Origin: Rhodococcus yunnanensis NBRC 103083
GTDB taxonomy: Bacteria; Actinomycetota; Actinomycetes; Mycobacteriales; Mycobacteriaceae
DNA length: 64,000 nucleotides
Direction of reading: 5' to 3'
NCBI RefSeq assembly: GCF_001895005.1
Contig: NZ_BCXH01000014.1
Coordinates: 62,001 to 126,000 of the forward strand
The first letter of the stretch is position 1. The number at the start of each line of letters is the position of its first letter. Made by a program: the position numbers and the translations under genes. Under the pieces are notes generated by a model. It had not been told where the DNA came from. It saw nothing but the letters and a program-made list of their open reading frames with translations, and made no database searches. Below are positions 33,944-41,776 of the stretch, piece by piece.

Positions 33944-34657
33944 TCAGTGATCTCCTTCGAGCTTCCAGATGCGTGCATGGCCGGTGTCGCCTGTTTCGTA
34001 GGCATCGGGACCGGGAGGCGCTGCGGTGATCTCGATTTCGACGATGTCGCCGTCGACGAGAGTGCCGATGGTCGCGTTCATCAAGGTGGGGACGTCGTAT
34101 TCGCGTGCAAGGATGCCGAGGTGGGAGCGAACCGTCCCGCCGAGGCAGATGATGCCGGCGAAGCCTTCGAGGATCGGTGCCGTCAGCGTGCCGCCGGAGT
34201 CGTCGATCACGGCGATGGTTCCCTTCGGCACTCCGTCGATCAAGAAGTTCATGACCTGTTCGACGTCGGAGACCAGCGCAACAGGTCCGCTGATGGGGGC
34301 AGCCTTGCGAATGACGTTGTCCCCTGAACCGACGAGGCGACGGCCGTCGACCAGCTCTCCTTCCGGCTGATCCCCCAGCTCGGCCTTGGTGGCCGCCTTG
34401 TACTTCTCCGGCTCGGACGCAAGGGACGCGGTGGCCGAGTATTCGAAGCGGTAGCCGGAATCGAGGGCATCCTTCTCCACCGCGATGGCGTCGGCGATCG
34501 AGAACAGGCTGCCGCCCAGGACGAGCTCGGGCCACGGCGCGTCGGACGCCGCGATACGTGATGCGACAAGTTCGCGGATAGCCGAGTTGTAGCGGAGGGG
34601 CAGCGGAGTGAGCTCCGCCGCACCCCATTTGGGAGCTGTGACTGCCGGGTCTGTCAT
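33944..34657 (-). CDS. Stand-alone PEP-utilising-enzyme mobile (phosphohistidine) domain protein 1
   Basis: 237 aa from ATG 34657. The C-terminal half (about 115-212) is the swivelling phosphohistidine domain of PEP synthase/PPDK: GTIAVIDDSGG, then GGTVRSHLGILARE with candidate acceptor His179 and DVPTLMNATIGTLVDGDIVE. The first 110 residues are not recognised. No ATP-binding domain is present, so phosphate must come from another protein; the PPDK-like enzyme five genes downstream is the obvious donor. It is the first gene of the ten-gene operon that ends with the thiolase. Confidence 0.87.
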   Translation of the reverse strand: MTDPAVTAPKWGAAELTPLPLRYNSAIRELVASRIAASDAPWPELVLGGSLFSIADAIAVEKDALDSGYRFEYSATASLASEPEKYKAATKAELGDQPEGELVDGRRLVGSGDNVIRKAAPISGPVALVSDVEQVMNFLIDGVPKGTIAVIDDSGGTLTAPILEGFAGIICLGGTVRSHLGILAREYDVPTLMNATIGTLVDGDIVEIEITAAPPGPDAYETGDTGHARIWKLEGDH

Positions 34658-34766
34658 GAGGGCCTCTTCGCACGTGGTGTGGGTCGGCCGGGGAGTTTCC
34701 ACTTCGGCCGGGTGATTGTTCACTGATGGAAATCTATGTAGCGTGTGCCATGTGTCACAGTCCACG
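34658..34766. promoter_or_regulatory. Divergent promoter region of the carboxylase operon and LuxR gene
   Basis: TGTGC-CATGTG-TCACA (34744-34759) matches the CRP/GlxR consensus at nine of ten half-site positions. GTCCAC-GATG-GTGGAC (34760-34775) is an inverted repeat that places the LuxR start codon in its loop. No clear -10/-35 was fixed. Confidence 0.5.
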
Positions 34767-35564
34767 ATGGTGGACAGTCCTGATCCGATTCGACGGCCTG
34801 CCGCCTCGTCCGATCACCGCGCTGTCCTGAAGAACGCCGACTACCGCCGTGCCTTCGCCGTGCTCGAACGCTGCGACTCGGCCAATTGCCTGTCCGACTT
34901 CAAGGAACAGGTGGTCGAAGGGCTGTCGAGTGTCTTCGGGTTTCGGGACGTGTCGTTCTTCGCCGGTCCGACATTTCAGACGACGTTCGTCGATCGATCG
35001 CCTGTGGTGACAGGACGCACCGAATCGATGCTGACCGAATATCACGACCGATGGGCGCACCACGACGTATTCGGAACTCCGACGGCACTCCGCATGCTCC
35101 AGTCGGGTGGAGTGGCCTCGTTGGCCGAGGTCAACGCACTGGGTGCGATGCCGTCGACGGCGTCGGCGTACGTGCACCACTTCCTCACCGGAACGTGGTC
35201 CGTCGACGCCGCAGCCGCGATGCGCGTCGATCTGTACGGGATGCACACCGGTCTGATCGGAATCTTCACCGGTGACGCGAAACAATTGGGGCCGACCGAA
35301 CTGGCGACGCTGCGATTGTTGGCGCGTCAGTTGTCGGCAGTAGCGCGCAACATCCCCTTCGTATCGTGTCGAGGGGACTTCCAGGATCTCACGGCCAGGC
35401 AGCGCGACGTCGTCAAGCTCATCGCCGAAGGATTCAGCAACGCGCAGATAGCGGCGACCCTGTCCCTCGCCGAGGACAGCGTCAAGAAGTACGTCAGCAG
35501 AATCCTGGCGACCACGGGATGCCATACGCGAATGGAACTCGCACTCCTCGCCCGGTCGGGATAG
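34767..35564 (+). CDS. LuxR family regulator with GAF-like/autoinducer-binding-like N-terminus
   Basis: 265 aa from ATG 34767 (an in-frame TTG at 34716 is an alternative). The C-terminal helix-turn-helix is standard: LTARQRDVVKLIAEGFSNAQIAATLSLAEDSVKKYVSRIL. The N-terminal 190 residues (FGFRDVSFFAGPTFQTTFVD, MLTEYHDRWAHHDVFGT) look like the sensory domain seen in LuxR proteins of catabolic clusters. It is divergent from the carboxylase operon and next to the second mobile-domain operon, so it likely activates one or both. Its stop codon abuts a 33-bp repeat array. Confidence 0.87.
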   Translation: MVDSPDPIRRPAASSDHRAVLKNADYRRAFAVLERCDSANCLSDFKEQVVEGLSSVFGFRDVSFFAGPTFQTTFVDRSPVVTGRTESMLTEYHDRWAHHDVFGTPTALRMLQSGGVASLAEVNALGAMPSTASAYVHHFLTGTWSVDAAAAMRVDLYGMHTGLIGIFTGDAKQLGPTELATLRLLARQLSAVARNIPFVSCRGDFQDLTARQRDVVKLIAEGFSNAQIAATLSLAEDSVKKYVSRILATTGCHTRMELALLARSG

Positions 35565-35725
35565 CTCCGCAGGCTCCGCTCCTGCTCAGCCCGGTCGCTC
35601 CGCAGGCTCCGCTCCTGCTCAGTCTGGTCGCTCCGCAGGCTCCGCTCCTGCTTGCTTTGGTCGCTCCGCAGGCTCCGCTCCTGCTTGCTTTGGTCGCTCC
35701 GCAGGCTCCGCTCCTGCCCAGTCCG
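35564..35725. repeat. 33-bp tandem repeat, five copies, beginning at the LuxR stop codon
   Basis: Five units of 33 bp, each beginning GCTCCGCAGGCTCCGCTCCT (35564, 35597, 35630, 35663, 35696), the last incomplete. The minus-strand core AGGAGCGGAGCCTGCGGA is almost the same as the core of the array at 38121-38252. Confidence 0.92.
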
Positions 35726-35758
35726 GGCGCAGTCGGTGCGGGGACCGACTGCGCCCGG
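35723..35758. terminator. Bidirectional hairpin terminator
   Basis: Perfect 15-bp arms CCGGGCGCAGTCGGT (35723-35737) and ACCGACTGCGCCCGG (35744-35758), 6-nt loop, between the convergent LuxR and lipocalin-like genes. Confidence 0.88.
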
Positions 35759-35769
35759 CGCGGAGCGCG

Positions 35770-36915
35770 CTAGAGAAATGAATCCTCGCGGGTGAGGCCG
35801 TATTTCGGGTGCTCACCGATCACCATGGATTCGAAGATGCCGTATCCCTCGGCGTCGCCTTCGCGGGTGCGGATCGGTAGATCGCGGAGCTGGTGAACCT
35901 CGCGTACACCGTCGGGCGTCGACACGTCGGCGATTCGTTCGCCGTCGAGATGGTCGGGGCCCGCGTAGATTCCGTGTCGCTGGTTCCTGAACCCGAAATA
36001 CAGTCCAGTACCCAGATGGAAACCGGTATCGCTGATCGGCTCGATCTCGACGCGGCGGGTCTCGCCCCAGCCCGCGTCGAATTCGATTGTGCCACCAAGG
36101 AGCCTGCGATTCTTCGGGTCGAATTTCAGATCGTCCCTCACGCCGACCAGCGGGTGCTGCGAACCGTCGGATTCGTTGACGAAACCCGAGAAGTACGTGA
36201 CGGTGTCGCCTTCCTTCTGAAGGTAGAAGTGAATCTCGTACTTGCTGCCGTCCGGTCGCTTGAAGTACATGGGCGTCCAGAAGAGGGTGAAGTCGCGATC
36301 CAAGCGCTGCAACCGGTGTACGTCGGATGGGGGTTCGCCGACGTCCATGCGTACACCCCACGAATGATCGCGATAGGCGAGCCACTTGTCGGGAGTGATG
36401 TCGACGGTGCTGCCGTCGATCTTCAACGTTCCTTCTGCAGTGCACGCTTGGTGATATCGCAATACCTCGGAACACATCCGAAGCCCCAGAGTGTCTCGCT
36501 GTGCGTCCTTGGCCTCGAGGAACGGCGGAAGGATCGCTGTGATGGTGACGTCGAACTCGATGGGCTGAATGTCGTTCTTACGGAGTACGAGTCGGAGCTT
36601 CTTCATCGGTTCGATCACTTCGTAGTCGAACGGTCCGGCACCGATTCGTTCGAGGTCGTCGTCCAGAGTGCGGCTTGCACGGACGGTGATCTGCTCGGTG
36701 CCACGCGAGACGCCCGCGAACATGTCCATCACGTTCCGGTTGTGGTATTTCCCGAGTCCACAGTCGATTTGGAGCGATCCGTCGAGGGCGAAGATCGGCG
36801 ACCACACCTTCTCGGTCCACGAGATGTCCGACTCGGATACGGTGGCGAACGTCTGCACGGTCTGGTGGTGCAGCAATTCGTCGGCGGGAAGAAGCTTCTG
36901 CATTGATTGACGCAT
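35770..36915 (-). CDS. Lipocalin-like (CrtC/DUF7064-type) protein
   Basis: 381 aa, no signal peptide. The double beta-barrel character and the DHSWGVRMDVG motif (about residue 185) resemble the CrtC/AttH-like lipocalin proteins annotated as DUF7064/DUF7065; these include carotenoid hydratases and many orphan proteins in terpenoid and steroid clusters. Conserved aromatic and charged residues suggest binding of a hydrophobic substrate. It is the last gene of the second operon, 27 bp after the paralogue-2 gene, with AAAGAGA before its ATG. The exact activity is unknown; hydration or isomerisation of the pathway substrate is possible. Confidence 0.6.
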   Translation of the reverse strand: MRQSMQKLLPADELLHHQTVQTFATVSESDISWTEKVWSPIFALDGSLQIDCGLGKYHNRNVMDMFAGVSRGTEQITVRASRTLDDDLERIGAGPFDYEVIEPMKKLRLVLRKNDIQPIEFDVTITAILPPFLEAKDAQRDTLGLRMCSEVLRYHQACTAEGTLKIDGSTVDITPDKWLAYRDHSWGVRMDVGEPPSDVHRLQRLDRDFTLFWTPMYFKRPDGSKYEIHFYLQKEGDTVTYFSGFVNESDGSQHPLVGVRDDLKFDPKNRRLLGGTIEFDAGWGETRRVEIEPISDTGFHLGTGLYFGFRNQRHGIYAGPDHLDGERIADVSTPDGVREVHQLRDLPIRTREGDAEGYGIFESMVIGEHPKYGLTREDSFL

Positions 36916-36942
36916 GAGTCTCTTTCTGTGAATAGGTGTCGA

Positions 36943-38271
36943 TCAGCCGATCGGCCGGAAACAACTGCTCCGATCCGACGGAACGAAGATTCCGCCGATG
37001 AGGCCGAGCGCAACGGCTGGATCGCTGAACTTCGCGTAGCTGTCCACGATGCGCGGCGTGATGGCCCAGTCGATCTCGTCGTACACCCCGGCGACACGGG
37101 CCCAGCTCTTGAGCTTCCAGCTGTACATCTGCGTCGCGTACAGGTTGCGCTGCTCCGGATCGGTGTCCGCGAAACGTGAGTAGAGTGCGCGGTGCGCTGC
37201 CCGCACGGACTTCTCGACGGAGTCGACCTCGTCGCCGTGCAGCGGCCGCAGGCCTGTTCCGTCGTTGACGAACACGCGTGCGTCGATGACCTCGTCGAGG
37301 TAGTTGCTCGGATCGAACCAGGCTGTGCCCCAGACGTTGTTGTCCATCTTCACCGAGTCCGGCAGTCGGTAGGCGAGCACGAACTGGTGGTGTGCGAGAC
37401 CTTCGCGGATACCGTCCAGCCAGGGGAACTCGCCGTACTTGTCGGCGCACAGCTCACGCAGGAACAGGAACGTTCCGTCGCCGAGGTGGTACGGGCCGGT
37501 GTCGCAGACTGCGGTGCGTGCATCGCAGTTCTCGAGGAACATGTAGCCGGTCAACCGCGCGCCGAGCTTGCGCAGCTTGAGCCGCATCGCGTCGTCGACG
37601 GGGTTGAGCTCGCCCAGGATCCGATCCACCGTGGAGCCGTTCACCACACGGGAGCTGTCGGCGGGTTCGGCGTCCATGTTGAACAGGACGCCGTCCTCGC
37701 GCATCGCGATGGTTGCCTCGCGCCAGAACCTCAGTACGGTGAGCTGATCGTCGAGTCCCTGCTCGAGCGAGTTCTCGCCGAGGTCGACGAAGATTTCGCG
37801 GCCGGTCATGTAGTGGAGCGGCATCGCGGCGAGGTTGATGAAGTTCTTCTTGGTGCCGACCGACAGTTCCTTCGCGACAAGCTCGGTCGCGGTGTGCTTT
37901 GCGGTGATCGTGCGGATGCGTTCGGGAACGCGGAGGTAGTCCTCCATCATCGACATCAGGATGTAGGTGTTCATGCCGAACAGTTCCGACTCGAAGACCG
38001 TTCGCGCGGACAGTTCGCTCTTGTAGGCCGCTCCGCCCTTGTGGATCAGCCAGTTCCACTCGTCGAGGGTCGGTTCGTAGCTCGGGTCGGTGTACAGCCG
38101 AACGAGGTCGGTCGGTGTAAATGTTGCAGGAGTGGAGCCTGCGGAATGACCCGATGTTGCAGGAGTGGAGCCTGCGGAATGACCCGATGTTGCAGGAGTG
38201 GAGCCTGCGGAATGACCCGATGTTGCAGGAGTGGAGCCTGCGGAATGACCCGAAAATGCAGATGCGGTCAT
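36943..38271 (-). CDS. Unrecognised protein of a PEP-utiliser-associated family (paralogue 2) with repeated N-terminus
   Basis: 442 aa from ATG 38271 (ATGA overlap with the mobile-domain gene). It shares four blocks with the protein at 32379-33941: ARTVFESELFGMN (89-101), AMPLHYMTGREI (149-160), GPYHLGDG (259-266) and GEFPWLDGI (280-288). Residues 7-50 are four copies of SGHSAGSTPAT, encoded by a 33-bp DNA repeat, giving a flexible tail absent from the paralogue. Like paralogue 1 it follows a stand-alone phosphohistidine protein. Function unknown; probably the catalytic or substrate-binding partner of that domain. Confidence 0.8.
   Translation of the reverse strand: MTASAFSGHSAGSTPATSGHSAGSTPATSGHSAGSTPATSGHSAGSTPATFTPTDLVRLYTDPSYEPTLDEWNWLIHKGGAAYKSELSARTVFESELFGMNTYILMSMMEDYLRVPERIRTITAKHTATELVAKELSVGTKKNFINLAAMPLHYMTGREIFVDLGENSLEQGLDDQLTVLRFWREATIAMREDGVLFNMDAEPADSSRVVNGSTVDRILGELNPVDDAMRLKLRKLGARLTGYMFLENCDARTAVCDTGPYHLGDGTFLFLRELCADKYGEFPWLDGIREGLAHHQFVLAYRLPDSVKMDNNVWGTAWFDPSNYLDEVIDARVFVNDGTGLRPLHGDEVDSVEKSVRAAHRALYSRFADTDPEQRNLYATQMYSWKLKSWARVAGVYDEIDWAITPRIVDSYAKFSDPAVALGLIGGIFVPSDRSSCFRPIG
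38121..38252. repeat. 33-bp tandem repeat, four perfect copies, in coding sequence
   Basis: Units 38121-38153, 38154-38186, 38187-38219 and 38220-38252, each beginning ATGTTGCAGGAGTGGAGCCT. They encode SGHSAGSTPAT four times at the N-terminus of the 442-aa protein. The core AGGAGTGGAGCCTGCGGA matches the array at 35564-35725 at 17 of 18 bases. Confidence 0.95.
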
Positions 38272-38642
38272 GCGGTCACCGCCGAGGTGCGGGCGATGAG
38301 GGCGGTGTCGGCGTCGTTGAGGTCGAGGGTGACGATGTCGCCGTCGGAGATGTCGCCGGTCAGGGTGGTGGCGAGGACGCACGGTACGGCCGACTCACGG
38401 CTGAGGATTGCCAGATGGGATTCGCGGCTTCCTGCGGAGCACACGATCGCTTTCAGGTCGGGGAGGATGGGGGAGAGGAACGTCATCCCGCCTTTGTCGA
38501 CGAAGGCGATGGTGTCTTCGAGGTCGTCCTCGTCGATGGACAGAACATCCGATGTCTCGCGGAACCATCGTGCAGTTCCGGTGACTGTGCCCGCTGTGAA
38601 CAGGTTCGTTCCGGTACCGACTTGTTCGTTCGTGTCGCTCAT
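38268..38642 (-). CDS. Stand-alone PEP-utilising-enzyme mobile (phosphohistidine) domain protein 2
   Basis: 124 aa from ATG 38642 (the second ATG; GAAGGA then stands six bases away). The entire protein is one swivelling phosphohistidine domain: AIVCSAGSRESHLAILSRES (65-84) with candidate acceptor His76, then AVPCVLATTLTGDISDGDIV. It is half the length of the first mobile-domain protein and lacks its N-terminal extension. Phosphate would have to come from the PPDK-like protein of the neighbouring operon. First gene of the operon mobile domain / paralogue 2 / lipocalin-like. Confidence 0.85.
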   Translation of the reverse strand: MSDTNEQVGTGTNLFTAGTVTGTARWFRETSDVLSIDEDDLEDTIAFVDKGGMTFLSPILPDLKAIVCSAGSRESHLAILSRESAVPCVLATTLTGDISDGDIVTLDLNDADTALIARTSAVTA

Positions 38643-38663
38643 GGTCATTCCTTCGCGTGGGCT

Positions 38664-38728
38664 CTACGTGTCCGACCGGCGTGATCGGACTCGTAGAACT
38701 ACGTTAGGAATATGTGATGGCGATCACG
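38664..38728. promoter_or_regulatory. Inverted repeat and CRP/GlxR-like site upstream of the second mobile-domain operon
   Basis: CTACG-N-GTCCGA (38664-38675) and TCGGAC-N-CGTAG (38685-38696) are inverted arms around a 9-bp gap, 22 bp before the ATG. TGTGA-TGGCGA-TCACG (38713-38728) matches the CRP/GlxR consensus at nine of ten half-site positions. Confidence 0.55.
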
Positions 38729-38780
38729 ATCCACCTTGGGGGACATCGCACGGTTCAGCTCATGGGGCCGGCATGCGGCG

Positions 38781-40028
38781 TCAGCGCCTGAGCTCGGACT
38801 TCGCGATGGTGCGGATGTGCACTTCGTCGGGGCCGTCGAAGATGCGCATGGCGCGGTGCCAGCCGTACATCGCGGCCAGTGGCACGTCGTCGCTCACCCC
38901 TGCGCCGCCGTGTACCTGGATCGCACGATCGATGACATCGAGTGCGACACGGGGTACCGATACCTTTGCAGCCGAAACATATGGTGCAGCAGCCTTGTTG
39001 CCGTGTTCGTCGGTGATCTTCGACGCGTACTGGCACAGCAGCCGGGCCTGTTCGATGGCGATGCGCGACTCGGCGATCTCCGCTTGCACGACGCCTTGTT
39101 CGGCGAGCGGCTTGCCGAACGCGACTCGCGACTGCGCGCGCGAGACCATCAGTCCGAGTGCGCGTTCGGCCGCGCCGAGCGCGCGCATGCAGTGATGGAT
39201 ACGGCCGGGTCCGAGGCGCGCCTGCGCGATCGCGAAACCTGCGCCCTCCTCGCCGAGTATGTTGCTCACCGGAACGCGGACGTTGTCGTAGGTCACTTCG
39301 CAGTGGCCGTGCTGGTCGTACCGGCCGAACACCGGAACATCGCGTACGACGGTCACACCAGGGGTATCGATGGGAACGAGCACCATCGACTGTTGGCGAT
39401 GCGTGACGGCATCGGGGTCGGTCTTGCCCATGACGATGAGGAGGCGGCACCGAGGATCCGCCGCACCGCTGGTCCACCATTTGCGTCCGTTGATGACGTA
39501 GTGGTCGCCGTCGCGCTGAATGAGGGTCTGGATGTTGTTGGCATCGGAGCTGGCCACGTCGACCTCGGTCATCGAGAACGCCGAGCGAATGTCGCCGTTC
39601 TTCAACGGTTCCAGCCACTCGGCCTGCTGCTGCGCAGTGCCGAACAGATGCAGCAACTCCATGTTCCCCGTGTCCGGTGCTTGCCCGTTGGTCGCTTCCG
39701 GGGCGAGGTGCAGGCTCCAGCCCGTGATCTCTGCGAGTCCTGCGTAATCGAGCTGGCTGATTCCGGAATACGCGGGCAGGAACAGATTCCAGAGGCCCCG
39801 CGAGCGCGCCTGCTTCTTCAGCTCTTCGACGACGGGTGGCAGTGTGCTGTCACCGGGAGCGGCCGCGGCCCGGTACTGCTCGTACTCGTGCTCGGCCGGG
39901 AAGACGTGTGAGTGCATGAACTCGACCAGGGTTTTCCGAAGTTCGAGTGCCTTGGCCGATGGTCGAAGATCGAGTGAGGCGGTGTCGACGGTCGCGGGCA
40001 TGGCCGCGGTGTTCACAGTGTGTGTCAT
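38781..40028 (-). CDS. Acyl-CoA dehydrogenase
   Basis: 415 aa with AGAAGGA before ATG 40028. FAD- and substrate-binding segments are FSMTEVDVASSDANNIQT and the C-terminal RVALDVIDRAIQVHGGAGVS, with ARVHIRTIAKSEL-like end (EVHIRTIAKSELRR). The family introduces an alpha,beta double bond in acyl-CoA. The subgroup with an FadE36-like kinase partner (next gene upstream) is common in actinobacterial branched or cyclic acyl-CoA breakdown. Part of the minus-strand operon synthetase / TetR / APH / dehydrogenase. Confidence 0.93.
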   Translation of the reverse strand: MTHTVNTAAMPATVDTASLDLRPSAKALELRKTLVEFMHSHVFPAEHEYEQYRAAAAPGDSTLPPVVEELKKQARSRGLWNLFLPAYSGISQLDYAGLAEITGWSLHLAPEATNGQAPDTGNMELLHLFGTAQQQAEWLEPLKNGDIRSAFSMTEVDVASSDANNIQTLIQRDGDHYVINGRKWWTSGAADPRCRLLIVMGKTDPDAVTHRQQSMVLVPIDTPGVTVVRDVPVFGRYDQHGHCEVTYDNVRVPVSNILGEEGAGFAIAQARLGPGRIHHCMRALGAAERALGLMVSRAQSRVAFGKPLAEQGVVQAEIAESRIAIEQARLLCQYASKITDEHGNKAAAPYVSAAKVSVPRVALDVIDRAIQVHGGAGVSDDVPLAAMYGWHRAMRIFDGPDEVHIRTIAKSELRR

Positions 40029-40049
40029 GATGCAATCCTTCTGGAGGCG

Positions 40050-41099
40050 TCAGTGGAGGCCGGAAACCGAAGAGGCGGAGGCTCGTTCGAGTGCGCGGCC
40101 GAGCAACGGTCCGACCATGTCGCCGACACCGGAGAAGTCGTCGCCCTCGGTGTGGCCTTGCATGTAGCGCGCGTGAATGCCCTCGAGGATCACGGCGATC
40201 TTGAAGTCGGCGAAGACCAGGTACCAGTCGATGTCCGGGACGTCGATTCCGCGCGCGGCGATGTAGCGCTCTACCAGTCGGTCGCGCGTCGGGAATCCGG
40301 GCAGTGCGGTGGCTCCGGCGGTGATGGGATTGAAGAACTCGCCGTGTTGATCCCAGAACGAGCACAGGATGCCCAGGTCGGTCAACGTGTCACCGAGTGT
40401 CGACATCTCCCAGTCCAATACACCGAGTATCTCGGTCGGATCGGATGGGTTCACCATCATGTTGTCGATCTTGAAGTCCCCGTGCACTATTCCCGGGTAT
40501 TCCTGCTGCGGTAGAGCCGAGGTCAGCCGTCGATGCAGTTCGGCGACTTCACCTCGCTCGGCGGTGGCGGAGGCGTCCCATTGTCGTAGCCACCGGCGTA
40601 GCTGGCGTTCCAGAAAACCCTCCGGCCTGCCCCAATCGGCCAACCCCACCTGGGCGGGGTCGATCGAATGCAGTGCGACGAGGGTGTCGATCATCGAGTC
40701 CGCGATGCCGGATCGCTGCTGCTCGGTCAGGCGCGAGGTGTCGTCCTGTGTGCGCAGGGTGATGCCGTCGAGCTTGTCCATGACGTAGAACGATGCTCCG
40801 ATGATGCTCGAATCCTCGCACAGCCCAATTGTTCTCGGCACAGGAACTGCGGTGCCCTTCAACGAGGACAGTGCTCGGTATTCACGCCCCATGTCGTGCG
40901 CCGTCGGCAGCACATGCCCCTGCGGCGGTCGTCGGAGAATCCACTCTCGGCGCCCGTCGCTGATCTCGTACGTCGGATTGGAGCGTCCGCCCGCGATGAG
41001 GCGCGCGGTCAGTTCTCCCACCGGACCGGATTCGTTCTGTGACAGCCACACTCGCACGCTGCTGCAATCGAGATCTTCCGATGTGGACGCTGCGGTCAT
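40050..41099 (-). CDS. APH/FadE36-like phosphotransferase family protein
   Basis: 349 aa, aminoglycoside-phosphotransferase fold. Visible: the N-lobe (SNPTYEISDGRREWILRRPP), catalytic loop GIVHGDFKIDNMMV and metal-binding ILGVLDWEMSTLGDTLTDLG. In actinobacteria and peroxisomal ACAD10/11 this kinase works with an acyl-CoA dehydrogenase and phosphorylates a hydroxyacyl-CoA so that the hydroxyl can leave. The dehydrogenase gene follows 21 bp downstream and supports that role. The ATG overlaps the TetR stop (ATGA). Confidence 0.9.
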   Translation of the reverse strand: MTAASTSEDLDCSSVRVWLSQNESGPVGELTARLIAGGRSNPTYEISDGRREWILRRPPQGHVLPTAHDMGREYRALSSLKGTAVPVPRTIGLCEDSSIIGASFYVMDKLDGITLRTQDDTSRLTEQQRSGIADSMIDTLVALHSIDPAQVGLADWGRPEGFLERQLRRWLRQWDASATAERGEVAELHRRLTSALPQQEYPGIVHGDFKIDNMMVNPSDPTEILGVLDWEMSTLGDTLTDLGILCSFWDQHGEFFNPITAGATALPGFPTRDRLVERYIAARGIDVPDIDWYLVFADFKIAVILEGIHARYMQGHTEGDDFSGVGDMVGPLLGRALERASASSVSGLH

Positions 41100-41776
41100 C
41101 GTTCGGTCCCTTTCGAGAGTCGGGTTCGGTGCGCTCCGACAGTGCCGAGCGCCAGCGCGGCATATCGCTGGGCGAGTTCGTCGGCAGTCAGTTCACCGTC
41201 GGCGCGATACCAGGACGAGATGGACGAGCCCATGTTGATGATCGCCATGGCAGCCTGGGTGGGATAGGGCGTCGTGAAGGCACCTTCGGCGACGCCACGG
41301 GCGATGACGCCCTGGAAGATCTGTTGCTGTTGATCGCGCAGCGAGACGACGATACGGAGGCCCACATCATCGAGGCTTCTGATCTCGGAGGCGCCGATGA
41401 GGGCGAGTGCGCGGTGCTCGGTGTGATAGAGGACCCACGCGGTCACGACGGCCACGAGCTGGTCTTCGGGCGAGCGACCGACCATCATCAATGCCGAGTT
41501 GGTGTCGGAGATGGCCTGTTTGAGTACCTGCTCCATGATGTGCTGCAGGATCTGCTGTTTCGAAGCGAAGTGGTGATAGATCGACGCAGGAGTCATGTCG
41601 GCCCCGCGAGCGATGTCGCGTATGGAGGTGCCGTGGTAGCCGCGGCTCTGGAAGTTCTCGACTGCGGCGTCGACGATGACCGTCTTGGTGGAACTCGCAG
41701 GTCGACGTGTCGGCGCGGGTTGTACTGACGGCGCGGGTTGTAGTGACGGCGCGGGTTGCACTGTCGTGCTAGACAT
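41096..41776 (-). CDS. TetR family regulator, likely PaaR/FadR-like repressor of the operon
   Basis: 226 aa from ATG 41776. Residues about 5-20 are VQPAPS repeats encoded by an 18-bp DNA repeat; the helix-turn-helix follows (AAVENFQSRGYHGTSIRDIA, GADMTPASIYHHFASKQQIL). It is embedded in the operon, overlapping the synthetase stop by 8 bp and the APH start by 4 bp. The two AACGATCGTT palindromes in front of this operon and of the divergent transporter are the probable sites; this sequence type is bound by acyl-CoA-responsive TetR proteins of the PaaR/FadR kind. Confidence 0.88.
   Translation of the reverse strand: MSSTTVQPAPSLQPAPSVQPAPTRRPASSTKTVIVDAAVENFQSRGYHGTSIRDIARGADMTPASIYHHFASKQQILQHIMEQVLKQAISDTNSALMMVGRSPEDQLVAVVTAWVLYHTEHRALALIGASEIRSLDDVGLRIVVSLRDQQQQIFQGVIARGVAEGAFTTPYPTQAAMAIINMGSSISSWYRADGELTADELAQRYAALALGTVGAHRTRLSKGTER
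41711..41764. repeat. 18-bp tandem repeat, three copies, in the TetR N-terminus
   Basis: Units 41711-41728, 41729-41746 and 41747-41764 begin CGGCGCGGGTTG; they encode repeated PAPSVQ residues ahead of the DNA-binding domain. Confidence 0.88.

Noticed and set aside
35564-38252. CRISPR-like regular 33-bp repeats
   Set aside because: The units are contiguous with no unique spacers, one array is coding, and no cas genes are near; they are tandem repeats.
37192-39195. 667-codon open frame on the plus strand
   Set aside because: It crosses the 33-bp repeats and the ends of two well-supported minus-strand genes and has no family features.
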